Positions 21,331 through 30,600 of a DNA stretch of 64,000 nt are shown here, one piece after another. The stretch is from Elusimicrobiota bacterium (lineage in GTDB: Bacteria; Elusimicrobiota; Endomicrobiia; Endomicrobiales; Endomicrobiaceae). The notes under the pieces are model-generated. The model had not been told where the DNA came from. It was given only the letters and a program-made list of their open reading frames with translations, and searched no databases. The DNA is taken from positions 1 through 64,000 of the forward strand of contig JAISQF010000014.1 of assembly GCA_031274365.1 (NCBI GenBank), written 5' to 3'. A program made the position numbers and the translations under genes. Each line of letters opens with the position of its first letter. Position 1 is the stretch's first letter.

Positions 21331-21672
21331 ATGAAAGAAGGCATTCATCCTAAATATCAAGATTGCACGGTATCTTGCGCTTGCGGTTATTCTTTTAAGA
21401 CTCGTTCCACAAAGCCGGTTATCAAACTTGAGATTTGTTCAAATTGCCATCCGTTTTTTACCGGAAAGCAAAAACTCATAGACACGGCGGGCAGAGTTGA
21501 AAAGTTCCAAAAGAGATTTGCAAAGACTGAGGGGAAAACGGTCGTTCGTAAAAAAGTTGAGAAAAAGGCTGCGCCAAAGAAAAAAACCACGGGAAAAATT
21601 CTCACGACTTCACCGAAAAGATCCAAAAGCGCCGCTAAAAAAGAAAAGAAAGAAACTAAAAGCGGAAAATAG
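21331..21672 (+). CDS. rpmE: Large ribosomal subunit protein bL31 with basic extension, 113 aa
   Basis: L31 contributes to the 50S-30S bridge. The zinc-binding form is evident from the Cys pairs CACG and [10 protein letters not shown], the start [16 protein letters not shown] and the [12 protein letters not shown] motif. The start is the ATG at 21331, with RBS AAAGGAG; the longer frame from 21271 is not supported. Standard L31 ends near residue 70. Here about 40 extra residues of Lys/Arg/Ala/Ser follow, probably a disordered rRNA-binding tail. It has its own promoter and is followed by terminators, so it is likely a single-gene unit. Confidence 0.95.
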   Translation: MKEGIHPKYQDCTVSCACGYSFKTRSTKPVIKLEICSNCHPFFTGKQKLIDTAGRVEKFQKRFAKTEGKTVVRKKVEKKAAPKKKTTGKILTTSPKRSKSAAKKEKKETKSGK

Positions 21673-21690
21673 TTTTTGAGCTAAAATAAT

Positions 21691-21724
21691 AAAGAACAGA
21701 CTTTTGTAAAGGTCTGTTCTTTTT
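21691..21724 (+). terminator. Terminator after rpmE
   Basis: A 9-bp perfect stem, AGAACAGAC (21693-21701) with GTCTGTTCT (21712-21720), is followed by a short T-run. Confidence 0.85.
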
Positions 21725-21730
21725 ATATAT

Positions 21731-21757
21731 AAGCGCGGCAATTTGCCGCACGCTTTT
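21731..21757 (+). terminator. Second stem-loop with T-rich tail after rpmE
   Basis: AAGCG-CGGCA pairs with TGCCG-(CA)-CGCTT and is followed by TTTAT, immediately after the first terminator. It could be a back-up terminator before prfA. Confidence 0.5.
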
Positions 21758-21809
21758 ATCGGACAAAACAAATTAAAAATCCGCCGTAGGTTACAGGGAA
21801 GGTAAAATT

Positions 21810-22871
21810 GTGTTCATAAAAAAAATGGAAACTATTCATAATCGATTTATGGAAGTTGAGAAACAAATCGGCGATTCTTCCGTCATTTCTAATCATGATA
21901 AGTATATGGATCTTGCAAAAGAGCATTCATACTTGGCGCCTATTTCAAAAAAATATATTCAATATTTAAAACTTATAAATGATATAAATGGAAATAATGA
22001 GTTAAAAAATTCCGAAGATCCGCAAATTCGCCAAATGGCTGTTGAGGAAAGCGAGGAACTTGAGAAATTAAAAACCGTTATGGAAAATGAAATAAAAATT
22101 CTTCTTATACCTCCGGATCCAAATGACGACAAAAATATTATCGTTGAAATAAGAGCCGGAACGGGCGGAGAGGAAGCCGCTCTTTTTGGCGGAGATTTGT
22201 TTAGAATGTATTCGCGCTTTGCTGAAAAAAAAGGCTGGAAATATGAAATTATTGATTCAAATCCTACGGGACTCGGCGGTTTTAAGGAAATTATATTTGA
22301 AATAAACGGCGAGAAAACGTGGAAGTTTTTCAAATTTGAAAGAGGCATACACAGAGTTCAAAGAGTTCCTGAAACAGAGGCTTCCGGAAGAGTTCACACT
22401 TCGGCTGTGAGCGTGGCAGTTTTGCCCGAAGCCGAGGAAGTTGACGTTGAAATAAAAAGCGAGGATTTAAGAGTTGATACTTATAGGGCTTCGGGAGCCG
22501 GAGGGCAGCATATAAATAAAACTGATTCCGCCATAAGAATTACGCATTTGCCGACGGGCATTGTCGTTTCTTGTCAAGACGAGCGCAGCCAGATAAAAAA
22601 CAGGGCAAAAGCGATGAAAGTTTTGAGAGCAAAATTATACGAGCAAAAAATTATTGAAAAAGAAAAACAAATTGCCGACGAAAGAAAGCAGCAGGTGGGT
22701 TCGGGCGATAGGTCTGAAAAAATAAGGACTTATAATTTTCCGCAAAATAGAATTACCGATCACAGAATAGGTTTTAGCGTTTATAATATAAACGAAGTTT
22801 TAGAAGGGCATTTGGACGAGCTTGTCGCAAAATTGATTGAAGAAGACGCCGCGGCAAGATTAAAAGATTAA
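21810..22871 (+). CDS. prfA: Peptide chain release factor 1, 353 aa
   Basis: RF1 releases the peptide at UAA and UAG codons. The sequence carries the GGQ catalytic motif (GASGAGGQHINKTDS) and the RF1-type selectivity tripeptide in RVPETEASGR (P-x-T, not the SPF of RF2). The N-terminal helical domain is also present. The start is GTG at 21810, with a purine-rich AGGGAAGG stretch 8 bases upstream. An ATG five codons later is possible. It heads the prfA-prmC-murA cluster and is followed by its modifying methyltransferase, as in most bacteria. Confidence 0.97.
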   Translation: MFIKKMETIHNRFMEVEKQIGDSSVISNHDKYMDLAKEHSYLAPISKKYIQYLKLINDINGNNELKNSEDPQIRQMAVEESEELEKLKTVMENEIKILLIPPDPNDDKNIIVEIRAGTGGEEAALFGGDLFRMYSRFAEKKGWKYEIIDSNPTGLGGFKEIIFEINGEKTWKFFKFERGIHRVQRVPETEASGRVHTSAVSVAVLPEAEEVDVEIKSEDLRVDTYRASGAGGQHINKTDSAIRITHLPTGIVVSCQDERSQIKNRAKAMKVLRAKLYEQKIIEKEKQIADERKQQVGSGDRSEKIRTYNFPQNRITDHRIGFSVYNINEVLEGHLDELVAKLIEEDAAARLKD

Positions 22872-22885
22872 GGTTGAAATATCTA

Positions 22886-23767
22886 ATGAAAAATATTTCT
22901 CAAGAGTTTTTTTATAAACAAGAGAAAAAAAATATTGGCCGCGCGTTAAAAGAAGCCGCAAAATTTTTAATAGAAAACGGAATTGAAAACCGGCAGGCGC
23001 AAATTGACTCTGAAATATTGTTGAGCGCCGTCTTAAATATAAAAAGATCAAAACTGCCTTTTATAATAAAAGACGAACTAAATTTTACTCAAGCTTTAAA
23101 ATTTAAGGCATATATTTTAAGACGATCAAATAGAGAGCCGACATATTATATTTTAAGCAAATGTAAATTTATGGATTTGGATTTTGAAGTAAATCCAGAC
23201 GTTTTAATTCCTCGCCAAGAAACTGAAATTCTTGTCTGGAAAATAATTGAAACTTTCAAAAAAGAATCAAAAAAAGACGTTTTGGATTTATGCTGCGGTT
23301 CGGGAGCTATCGCCGTAAGTCTTTGCGTTTTTGGAAATTTTCAAAAAATTACGGCGGTTGACATTAGCGATAAGGCTATTGATATTGCAAAAAAAAACGC
23401 ATTGTTAAATAATGTTGATATTGATTTTATAAACGGCGATATGTTCTCAAAATTAGAGGATAGAAAATTTGATATAATCGTTTCAAATCCGCCTTATGTG
23501 TCGGAGAGAGAAAAAGAAAATCTTATGCCCGAACTTTTTTTTGAACCTGCGACAGCTTTATTTGCAAAAGACGGCGGATTATTTTTTTATAAGCAAATAG
23601 CCAAAAACGCTAAAAAATATCTTAACGAAAACGGTCATATTTTTATTGAGTTAAATTCAAATTTATCTTTACAAATTAGAGAAATTTTTTACAAAAGCGG
23701 CTATAAAAATTTAGAAATAATTAAGGATTATTCGCAATTGGATAGAATTTTATGGATAAAATTATAA
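22886..23767 (+). CDS. prmC: Release factor glutamine methyltransferase, 293 aa
   Basis: It methylates the glutamine of the GGQ motif in RF1 and RF2, using S-adenosylmethionine. Evidence: an N-terminal helical domain, the SAM-binding VLDLCCGSGAIAVSL, the acidic VDISDKAI strand end and the catalytic NPPYVSE. It is directly downstream of prfA. I prefer the ATG at 22886, which lies 12 bases after an AAGG. A TTG at 22874 would add four residues but has no spacing for an RBS. Its 3' end overlaps murA by 16 bases. Confidence 0.95.
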   Translation: MKNISQEFFYKQEKKNIGRALKEAAKFLIENGIENRQAQIDSEILLSAVLNIKRSKLPFIIKDELNFTQALKFKAYILRRSNREPTYYILSKCKFMDLDFEVNPDVLIPRQETEILVWKIIETFKKESKKDVLDLCCGSGAIAVSLCVFGNFQKITAVDISDKAIDIAKKNALLNNVDIDFINGDMFSKLEDRKFDIIVSNPPYVSEREKENLMPELFFEPATALFAKDGGLFFYKQIAKNAKKYLNENGHIFIELNSNLSLQIREIFYKSGYKNLEIIKDYSQLDRILWIKL

Positions 23768-25005
23768 TAAAGGGCGGCAAAAAATTAAAAGGTAAAGTTG
23801 GGATTTCCGGATCAAAAAATTCCGCTCTTCCCATATTGTTTGCGTCATTGCTTACCGACGAACCCGTCGTCATAAATAATGTTCCAAATCTTGCCGATAT
23901 CAACACGACTCTTGCTTTTTTGAATTTTATAGGAAAAAAAATTATTAAAAAAGCAAACAGCGTAAAAATTTTAAGCTCTTTAGATTATAAACATATCGCT
24001 CCTTATGATTTGGTTAGAAAAATGCGGGCGAGCGTTTTAATAATGGGACCGCTTTTAGCGAGGCTAAAAAAAGTTGACGTTTCTTTACCGGGCGGATGCG
24101 CCATAGGGGCAAGACCTATAGATATTCATCTTGAGGCTTTCAAAAAACTTGGCGCAAAAATTGAAGTCAGCGGCGGCTATGTCAAAATGAGAGCTGAGAA
24201 CGGCTTGATGGGCGCGGAAATAAAATTGCGTTTTCCAAGCGTCGGAGCCACTGAAAATATTTTACTTGCCGCAGTTCTGGCTAAGGGAAAAAGTAAAATT
24301 ATAAATGCCGCAAAAGAACCTGAGATTGAAGACTTGGCAAATTTCTTAAATAAAATGGGTGCAAAAATAAAAGGCGCCGGAACTAAAACAATTATTATCG
24401 AAGGCGTCGAAAAAATGCACGGTGCAATTCATAATGTAATACCGGATAGAATAGAAGCCGCGACTTATTTAATCGCCGCGGCTATTACTAAAGGAGATAT
24501 TATTCTTGAAAATGTTATTGCCGATCATATAAGAGCGGTGATTGAAAAATTGAAAAAATCGGGAATGCATATAAAGGAATATAAATCAAAAATACATATT
24601 AAATGGATAAAAAAGTTAAAAACGCAAAATATCAGCACTGAGGTTTATCCCGGATATCCCACGGACGCGCAGGCTCAATGGACTGCTTTGATGAGCGTTA
24701 CCGACGGAAAATCCACAGTCAAAGAAAATGTTTTTGAAAATAGATTTATGCATATTCCAGAGCTTCAACGATTTGGAGCCGACTTAATTATAGACGGTAA
24801 GAACGTTTATATAAAAGGAGCTAAAAAACTTTCGGGAGCACCCGCAATGGTTTCGGATTTAAGGGCAGGAGCCGCTTTGGTTTTAGCCGGACTTGCCGCC
24901 GAGGGCGAGAGCATTATTTCTAGAATCTATCATTTGGATAGAGGCTATGAACTTTTAGAAAAAAAGTTTAAGAAACTCGGAGCGGACATTAAAAGAATTA
25001 GTTAG
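23752..25005 (+). CDS. murA: UDP-N-acetylglucosamine 1-carboxyvinyltransferase, 417 aa
   Basis: It transfers enolpyruvate to UDP-GlcNAc in the first committed step of peptidoglycan synthesis. Length is standard. GSKNSALPILFASLL, the catalytic loop PGGCAIGARPIDIHL (Cys116, the residue alkylated by fosfomycin in most MurA) and RAGAALVLAGLAAEG are all present, covering both inside-out barrel domains. The presence of Cys rather than Asp predicts fosfomycin sensitivity at this step. Its start lies inside the end of prmC, so expression is coupled. Together with MltG it shows that the organism makes a peptidoglycan wall. Confidence 0.97.
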   Translation: MDKIIIKGGKKLKGKVGISGSKNSALPILFASLLTDEPVVINNVPNLADINTTLAFLNFIGKKIIKKANSVKILSSLDYKHIAPYDLVRKMRASVLIMGPLLARLKKVDVSLPGGCAIGARPIDIHLEAFKKLGAKIEVSGGYVKMRAENGLMGAEIKLRFPSVGATENILLAAVLAKGKSKIINAAKEPEIEDLANFLNKMGAKIKGAGTKTIIIEGVEKMHGAIHNVIPDRIEAATYLIAAAITKGDIILENVIADHIRAVIEKLKKSGMHIKEYKSKIHIKWIKKLKTQNISTEVYPGYPTDAQAQWTALMSVTDGKSTVKENVFENRFMHIPELQRFGADLIIDGKNVYIKGAKKLSGAPAMVSDLRAGAALVLAGLAAEGESIISRIYHLDRGYELLEKKFKKLGADIKRIS

Positions 25006-25018
25006 CATAGGAGAATAG

Positions 25019-25939
25019 ATGAAAAAGATAAAAATATTATTTTTGTTTATATTGATTTTGAGCGCTTGTATGCCTATGAAAAAATCGGGGTATGAGGAGG
25101 AAAGCGAAAAAACGTATTCTAAGGAGACGACTGAATTTAGCCGTGACGATTATGAAATATTTATAAAAAAAATTCAGAAAGGCGAGTTGCAGCCGGTTGC
25201 TTTTAGGAAAATGCCTATATATTTTTTAAAGACGGATATTAAACTTCCTGAGAAAATTAATTTTTTCACAATAAATTCCGATACAAAGTTAAATGAAATG
25301 CTCGGTAAGTCTCAATTGTTTAACGAAAACTATGATCATAAATTCAAAGACACTTTTATTGCGGCTATAGCTTTTCAACCTTCGACTATTTCATATAATA
25401 TAAAGGTATCTTCCGCTTATGTGGAAAAATCTCAATTGTATATTACGTATAGTTTTATTCCTGAAAATGAGGTTTATTATTTCAAAACTAACGTTTTAAT
25501 TTTTGAAGTTGCAAAACCGCGGGTAGTTACAACTGTTTACTTTATAAATGAAACGGAGCGGAAAGGTGCGGCCGTTCCTTATGGCCGCAGGACGCAATAT
25601 TCCCCAAAAAGCATAGACGATATGAGAAAAAATTATACCGGATTATATGAAGGAATTTTGGTGTCGATTATTCCCGGCTCAACTCAGTTAATTACTCGAT
25701 TACAACTGCTTCCTGATTTTACTTTTGTATTAAAACAAGCTTATCCCGATAATGAGAATAGAGTTTTTGAATCTAATGGAAATTGGGCTCCGACTGAAGA
25801 TTTATCCTCTTTTGTTATAAATTATGATAAAGGAGAGAGAGATCAGATGAGATTCTTTTTTGTAAATAAAAAAGAAATAGAGCAGCTTAACGCTAACGGC
25901 GATAGACTTGAAAATATGAAAAATATATTGAAAAAATAA
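25019..25939 (+). CDS. Lipoprotein with a C-terminal NlpE-like domain, 306 aa
   Basis: The N-terminal signal ends in the lipobox ILSAC (Cys17), so the protein is exported and lipidated. Residues 40-190 show beta-rich, otherwise unrecognised sequence. From about 215, GLYEGILVSIIPGSTQLITR, LLPDFTFVLKQAY and SNGNWAPTED resemble the NlpE N-terminal barrel (GxYxGxxP..., LxPDxTYxL, GxW). The CxxC found in E. coli NlpE is replaced by Ser/Pro residues. In E. coli NlpE reports surface contact and lipoprotein trafficking faults to Cpx; here only the fold is inferred. It lies 13 bases after murA with an AGGAG-like RBS. Confidence 0.7.
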   Translation: MKKIKILFLFILILSACMPMKKSGYEEESEKTYSKETTEFSRDDYEIFIKKIQKGELQPVAFRKMPIYFLKTDIKLPEKINFFTINSDTKLNEMLGKSQLFNENYDHKFKDTFIAAIAFQPSTISYNIKVSSAYVEKSQLYITYSFIPENEVYYFKTNVLIFEVAKPRVVTTVYFINETERKGAAVPYGRRTQYSPKSIDDMRKNYTGLYEGILVSIIPGSTQLITRLQLLPDFTFVLKQAYPDNENRVFESNGNWAPTEDLSSFVINYDKGERDQMRFFFVNKKEIEQLNANGDRLENMKNILKK

Positions 25940-26035
25940 AAGGTTGATATAAAAGAGAGCGGTTCATAAATTGCAATGACGCGATAAGCGCGGCGGCTGC
26001 GGGCAAGTCCGCAATTATATAAAGGAGAGGAATAA

Positions 26036-26830
26036 ATGCAATTGTCAAATTATGCTAATACGGCGTTAAAAGCGGCCAAAGTCGGCGCAAATATTCTTAT
26101 GAAGTATTACGGGAAAAATCTTAATATCGAGTATAAAAGCGCTATTGACCCCGTCAGCCAAGCCGATAAAAATTCTCAAAAGAAAATAATTTCCATAATC
26201 AAAAAAGATTTTCCGGATCATGGAATTCTTGCCGAGGAAGACGGAGTAAGCGATACGCAAAAAGAATTTTGCTGGATAATAGATCCGCTCGACGGGACGG
26301 TAAATTTCGTTCATTCTTTGCCTCAATTTTGCGTTTCAATAGGATTAAAATATAAAAAAGAAATAATTATGGGCGTGATTTATGCGCCGGTGATAAATGA
26401 ACTTTTTATCGCTCAAAAAGGAAAAGGCGCTTTTTTTAACGGTAAAAGAATAAGGACTTCTAAAAATACCGTATTAAATAGAGCCATAGGCGTCACGGGT
26501 TTTCCTTATCAGATAAAAGGCAGGGAGGATAGAATATTTAGCAATTTTAGAAATGTGGCTTTACAAGTCCAGGGCGTGCGGCGTTTAGGATCTGCGGCTT
26601 TAGATATGGCTTGGACCGCTTGCGGCAGACTTGATTTTTTTTGGGAAGAGACTCTCAAAGCTTGGGATATTGCCGCGGGAGTTATTATTGTTAAAGAAGC
26701 GGGGGGAATTGTAAGCGATTATAAAGGCGGGAAAGATTATCTCTATGCGGGCAATGAGGGAACTATGATAGCAGCAAGCAATAAAAAAATACATAAACAA
26801 ATATTAAATATTATAAATAATGAAAAATGA
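26036..26830 (+). CDS. suhB: Inositol monophosphatase family protein, 264 aa
   Basis: This is a metal-dependent phosphatase of the IMPase/SuhB family. The motifs are GILAEEDG (metal-binding Glu), WIIDPLDGTVNFVHS (the DPxDGT metal site) and AWDIAAGVIIVKEAGG (substrate and metal Asp). In bacteria these enzymes dephosphorylate inositol phosphates, or moonlight in rRNA antitermination as SuhB; which applies cannot be told here. The strong RBS AAAGGAGAGG precedes the ATG. The 3' end overlaps the nth start by 11 bases. Confidence 0.9.
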   Translation: MQLSNYANTALKAAKVGANILMKYYGKNLNIEYKSAIDPVSQADKNSQKKIISIIKKDFPDHGILAEEDGVSDTQKEFCWIIDPLDGTVNFVHSLPQFCVSIGLKYKKEIIMGVIYAPVINELFIAQKGKGAFFNGKRIRTSKNTVLNRAIGVTGFPYQIKGREDRIFSNFRNVALQVQGVRRLGSAALDMAWTACGRLDFFWEETLKAWDIAAGVIIVKEAGGIVSDYKGGKDYLYAGNEGTMIAASNKKIHKQILNIINNEK

Positions 26831-27452
26831 AAAAAAGTATATTTTAGAAATTATTAAGATTCTTGATAAAGAATATAAAGATGTTGATATAGCCTTAAAC
26901 TATTCCAATGCTTTTGAACTTCTTGCCGCCACAATTCTTTCCGCGCAATGCACCGACGAGCAGGTAAATAAAGTAACTCAAAATTTATTTAGAAAATATA
27001 AAACTATCGGGGATTATGCAAAAGCCGATATAATTGATGTGGAAAATATTGTTCACTCAACCGGATTTTATAGAAATAAAGCTAAAAATATTGTTAATGC
27101 CGCAAAAATAATTTTGCAAAAATACGGCGGTAAAATTCCTCAAACTATGGAAGAGCTTATAGAACTTCCGGGCGTTGCAAGAAAAACTGCGAATATTGTT
27201 TTAGGTCATGCTTTCAATAAGCCTGTGGGCATAGCTGTTGATACTCACGTTATAAGAATAAGTAATATTTTACAGCTTACAAGAGAGAAAGATCCTGTAA
27301 AAATAGAAAAAGATTTAATGAAAATAACGCCTCGTGAATTTTGGATAAGATTTCCGATTTTAATACAAACGCTTGGCAGGAGAGTTTGTAAAGCAAGAAA
27401 TCCTAATCATTCAATTTGTCCTTTATCAAAGTTATGTCCGGAAAATAGTTGA
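26820..27452 (+). CDS. nth: Endonuclease III with an altered FeS ligand set, 210 aa
   Basis: This is a bifunctional DNA glycosylase/AP lyase that removes oxidised pyrimidines. The helix-hairpin-helix LPGVARKTAN contains catalytic Lys122, and Asp141 in VDTHVIRIS is the second catalytic residue. The C-terminal iron-sulfur loop normally reads C-x6-C-x2-C-x5-C. Here it reads Cys190-x6-His197-x2-Cys200-x5-Cys206, so the second ligand is His (codon CAT). A Cys codon would need two base changes, so a simple sequencing error is unlikely. Start and overlap with the phosphatase gene indicate coupling. Confidence 0.95.
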   Translation: MKNEKKYILEIIKILDKEYKDVDIALNYSNAFELLAATILSAQCTDEQVNKVTQNLFRKYKTIGDYAKADIIDVENIVHSTGFYRNKAKNIVNAAKIILQKYGGKIPQTMEELIELPGVARKTANIVLGHAFNKPVGIAVDTHVIRISNILQLTREKDPVKIEKDLMKITPREFWIRFPILIQTLGRRVCKARNPNHSICPLSKLCPENS

Positions 27453-27588
27453 CTTCTTGTAAAATTATTATAAACTTGATAATAAAAGAACGCTTGATTT
27501 AGCTTTAGCAAAATAAAATTATAATACTTGATAACACTTGATAATTTATAATGAATATGATATATTTATAAATGTAATTAACAAAACA

Positions 27589-27619
27589 TTAACAACTTAT
27601 ATTGCTTTTTGTTTATAAT
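27589..27619 (+). promoter_or_regulatory. Probable promoter of the second giant autotransporter
   Basis: A perfect TATAAT (27614-27619) is preceded by TTAACA (27589-27594) at a long 19-base spacing. Three ACTTGATAA motifs (27474, 27526, 27536) lie upstream, and the 11-mer ACTTGATAACA at 27526 is identical to one before the first giant gene. Transcription would start at about 27626, after the ATG at 27622, which supports the start chosen at 27646. Confidence 0.5.
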
Positions 27620-27645
27620 TTATGAATAAAGAGAGGAGAAATTTA

Positions 27646-30600
27646 ATGTCCAAAGTTAAAAAATATTTTAAACTTGCCATTGTGACTGTGTTATTGCTAT
27701 TTATTAAAATTCATTCCTTTGGAATTGTAGTGCCTAATTGGAATGACTTTGTGACTAATTATCAAAACGGTTTATCTGGCAGTGAATATATAGTAATTGG
27801 CGGCAATCCGGGTTTTATGAAAGCCGGCAGATACGAATCGCTTGGACTTCACAGACTTGAGCTTGGCGGAATAATCGGCAGCGCTTCAAATTCGACAATT
27901 GACGGTAATTCATTTTATGCAGGAATGAATTTAAGCACAGGAACTTCTTCTCCATTTTATTTTAGCAGTTTAAATATTATAAATTTTATAAAATCTGAAA
28001 ATAATTTTAGTTATATAAAGGAAGAGACCGCTTTATATAGAGGCGCCGCAATTTTTATTTCAAGCAGCGTCGCGGGAGCAAGTCAAGAAATAATATTTGA
28101 ATCTACCGCAGCGCAAACATCCTTTAATCAAAACAATCAATTCACAGGCAATAGAGTAATTTTTAATAATGACACAAGCACTCAAGTTGCGGGCGGAGCA
28201 ATATTTGCAAGCGTTGTTGTTGATAATGCCGTAGTTGATAACAAGGGCAGTATATTTTTGAATTTTCGAAAACGCACAGATATAGCCGATAGCGCATATC
28301 TTGGTTTTTCAAATAATTTTATATCGGTGAGAGCAGCAAATTCACAAGGTCAGGGCGGCGCTTTATATGTTTCGGGCAGAGTTAATACTTCCGACGCTAA
28401 TCAATCTTTGGGCAAAGTTGTATTTTCTACAGTTTCGGCTAATGGAAACAATAGCGGAGTTAATAGAATAAATAATAATTATGTTTTGGCGCTTGGAACT
28501 ACTTCGCAAGCGCAGGGCGGCGCTTTTTTTGCGGCAGGCACTGTAGTCAACGGCAATGTTGTGGGAAACGGCGGATATACAGAAGTTGCTTTTTATGCGT
28601 CAGATATGATTTTTGATTCTAATTATGTCAGAGCCTCCGGAATAAATTCGCAAGCGCAGGGAGGAGGATTATTTTTTGCAGGCGCAGTCGGCAATCATTC
28701 TGCCGATATTTTTGTGAACAATACTTCCACAATATCTTTTCACGGTTCGACAATATCTTTTCAAAGAAATTACATACAAACAACCGCTAATAATATTCAA
28801 GCGCAAGGCGCGGGAGTTTTTTTTGTGGGAATGACGTCTTTAAGCGGATCAGTTTCAACGGCAACAGTAAATATTTCTTTCAATTATTCAAATATTAATT
28901 TTACTCAAAACTTCGCTTCAGTTTATTCATATTCGCAAGCGCAGGGCGGCGGACTATTTATAGCGGCCGGCATTTCAGGCGCTCAATCTAAATTCAAACC
29001 CGGATTAGCCGAAATATCTCTTCTTTCTTTCAATGGCGATAGAATTAATATAAACGCCAATACTTTAACGTCAAACGGCTCGTATTCGCAAGTTCACGGA
29101 GCCGGACTTTTTATTGGCGCGGATATTGCTTTCGGGCAAAATTCAAGGATTGATTATTTAGTAAAAAGTTCTGTCAGCGCGGAGATTAAATATTCGACAT
29201 TTTCATTATCGCAAAATACCGCAAATATATACGGCGGATCATTTTCACAAGCGGCCGGCGCTGGAGCGTTTCTGGCTGCTATCACAGCCTCTGAAAGCGG
29301 CGCAATTACAAGTATGGGCAATGATAAAAAAACTATGCTTTTTAATTTTTATCAATCAACTCTTGCCGTTAAGAACAATACTATAAACGCTTCAAATAAT
29401 GCATCTCAAGGTTTAGGCGGCGGTTTGTTTATAGCGGCTAATGTCGCGGGCGGGAGAGACGCTTTGGCAAATGACGGTTATATTAGAGTGTCTTTTGATT
29501 CGTCCACTGTCGCTATAGAAGGAAATACTATAAATCAAGGTTCCTCATTATCTCAAAATTTAGGCGGCGGTTTATTTATCGGCGGAGTTGTGGCCGGCGG
29601 CTCGGGCGAAGGAGAATCCGGTCCATCTTCTGCAAATAATGGAATAGCAAACGTTTCGTTTTATTATGACAAAATAACGATAAACAATAATAATAAAAGC
29701 ATAGACTCTCCTTCGTATTCTCAAAATATGGGCGGCGGTATTTTTATAGGCGGCGCAATTGCCGGCGGAAATAAAACTCAAGCAAAAGCCGGCGAAGTAA
29801 ATGTTTCTTTTACTTCTTCCACTTTACAAGTAAGAGGAAATAGAGCAAGTTTAGGCGGAGGTATTTTTGTAGGCGGAGCAATTAGCGGCGGACAAAACAC
29901 ATTGGCAGATAATGGCGAAGCCGCGGTCAGTTTTACTTCGTCTATAGTGACAATAGAAAATAACGCCGCATATAAAGGCGGAGGTTTATACGCTTCGCCG
30001 ATATCGCAGGGCGGCAGCGGATCTCAAGCTAATAATGGAAGCGTTCAAATAAATTTTAGAGGATCCACAGTAACTTTTTCCGGCAATACGGCGGCGTCAG
30101 GTCTTGGATCAGCCATCTATGCTGAAAAAGGCGCGCAGATAACTTTTGAAGATGGGAGAATTGAATTTATAAATAATGGAATAGCCAATGTGGGAAGAGG
30201 CGTGGTTTTTTGGGACGGCGCTTCGAAAGTTGATTTTTATTCCGCAAATAATTTAGAGGTGATAGCTCACTTAAATAAAGCCGCTCTCGGCGGATTTTTA
30301 TATCTTGAAAACGAAAATATAACTTTTAACGGTATTGTTAAAATATCAAGCAATTCCGCTGTCTATGGTGGAGCAATTTATCTTTCTAACGGAGCAAGAT
30401 TGACATTTAATAATGACGTTTCTATCAAAGGAAATATTGCTCAATACGGTTCGGCGGTTTATTTTAAGGAAAATTCGCAAATTATATTTAAGGGAGAAAA
30501 TACTGAGATAAGCAGCAATTCGTCGCAAGGCGGAATTTTTCAATGGGAAACAAAAAATATTCCGGCGATAGAATTTTCAGGTAATGTAAATATAATTGGA

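Noticed and set aside
25944-25972. TTGATA-17-TAAATT as a promoter before the inositol-phosphatase-family gene
   Set aside because: The -10 match is poor, and such sequences arise by chance in AT-rich DNA.
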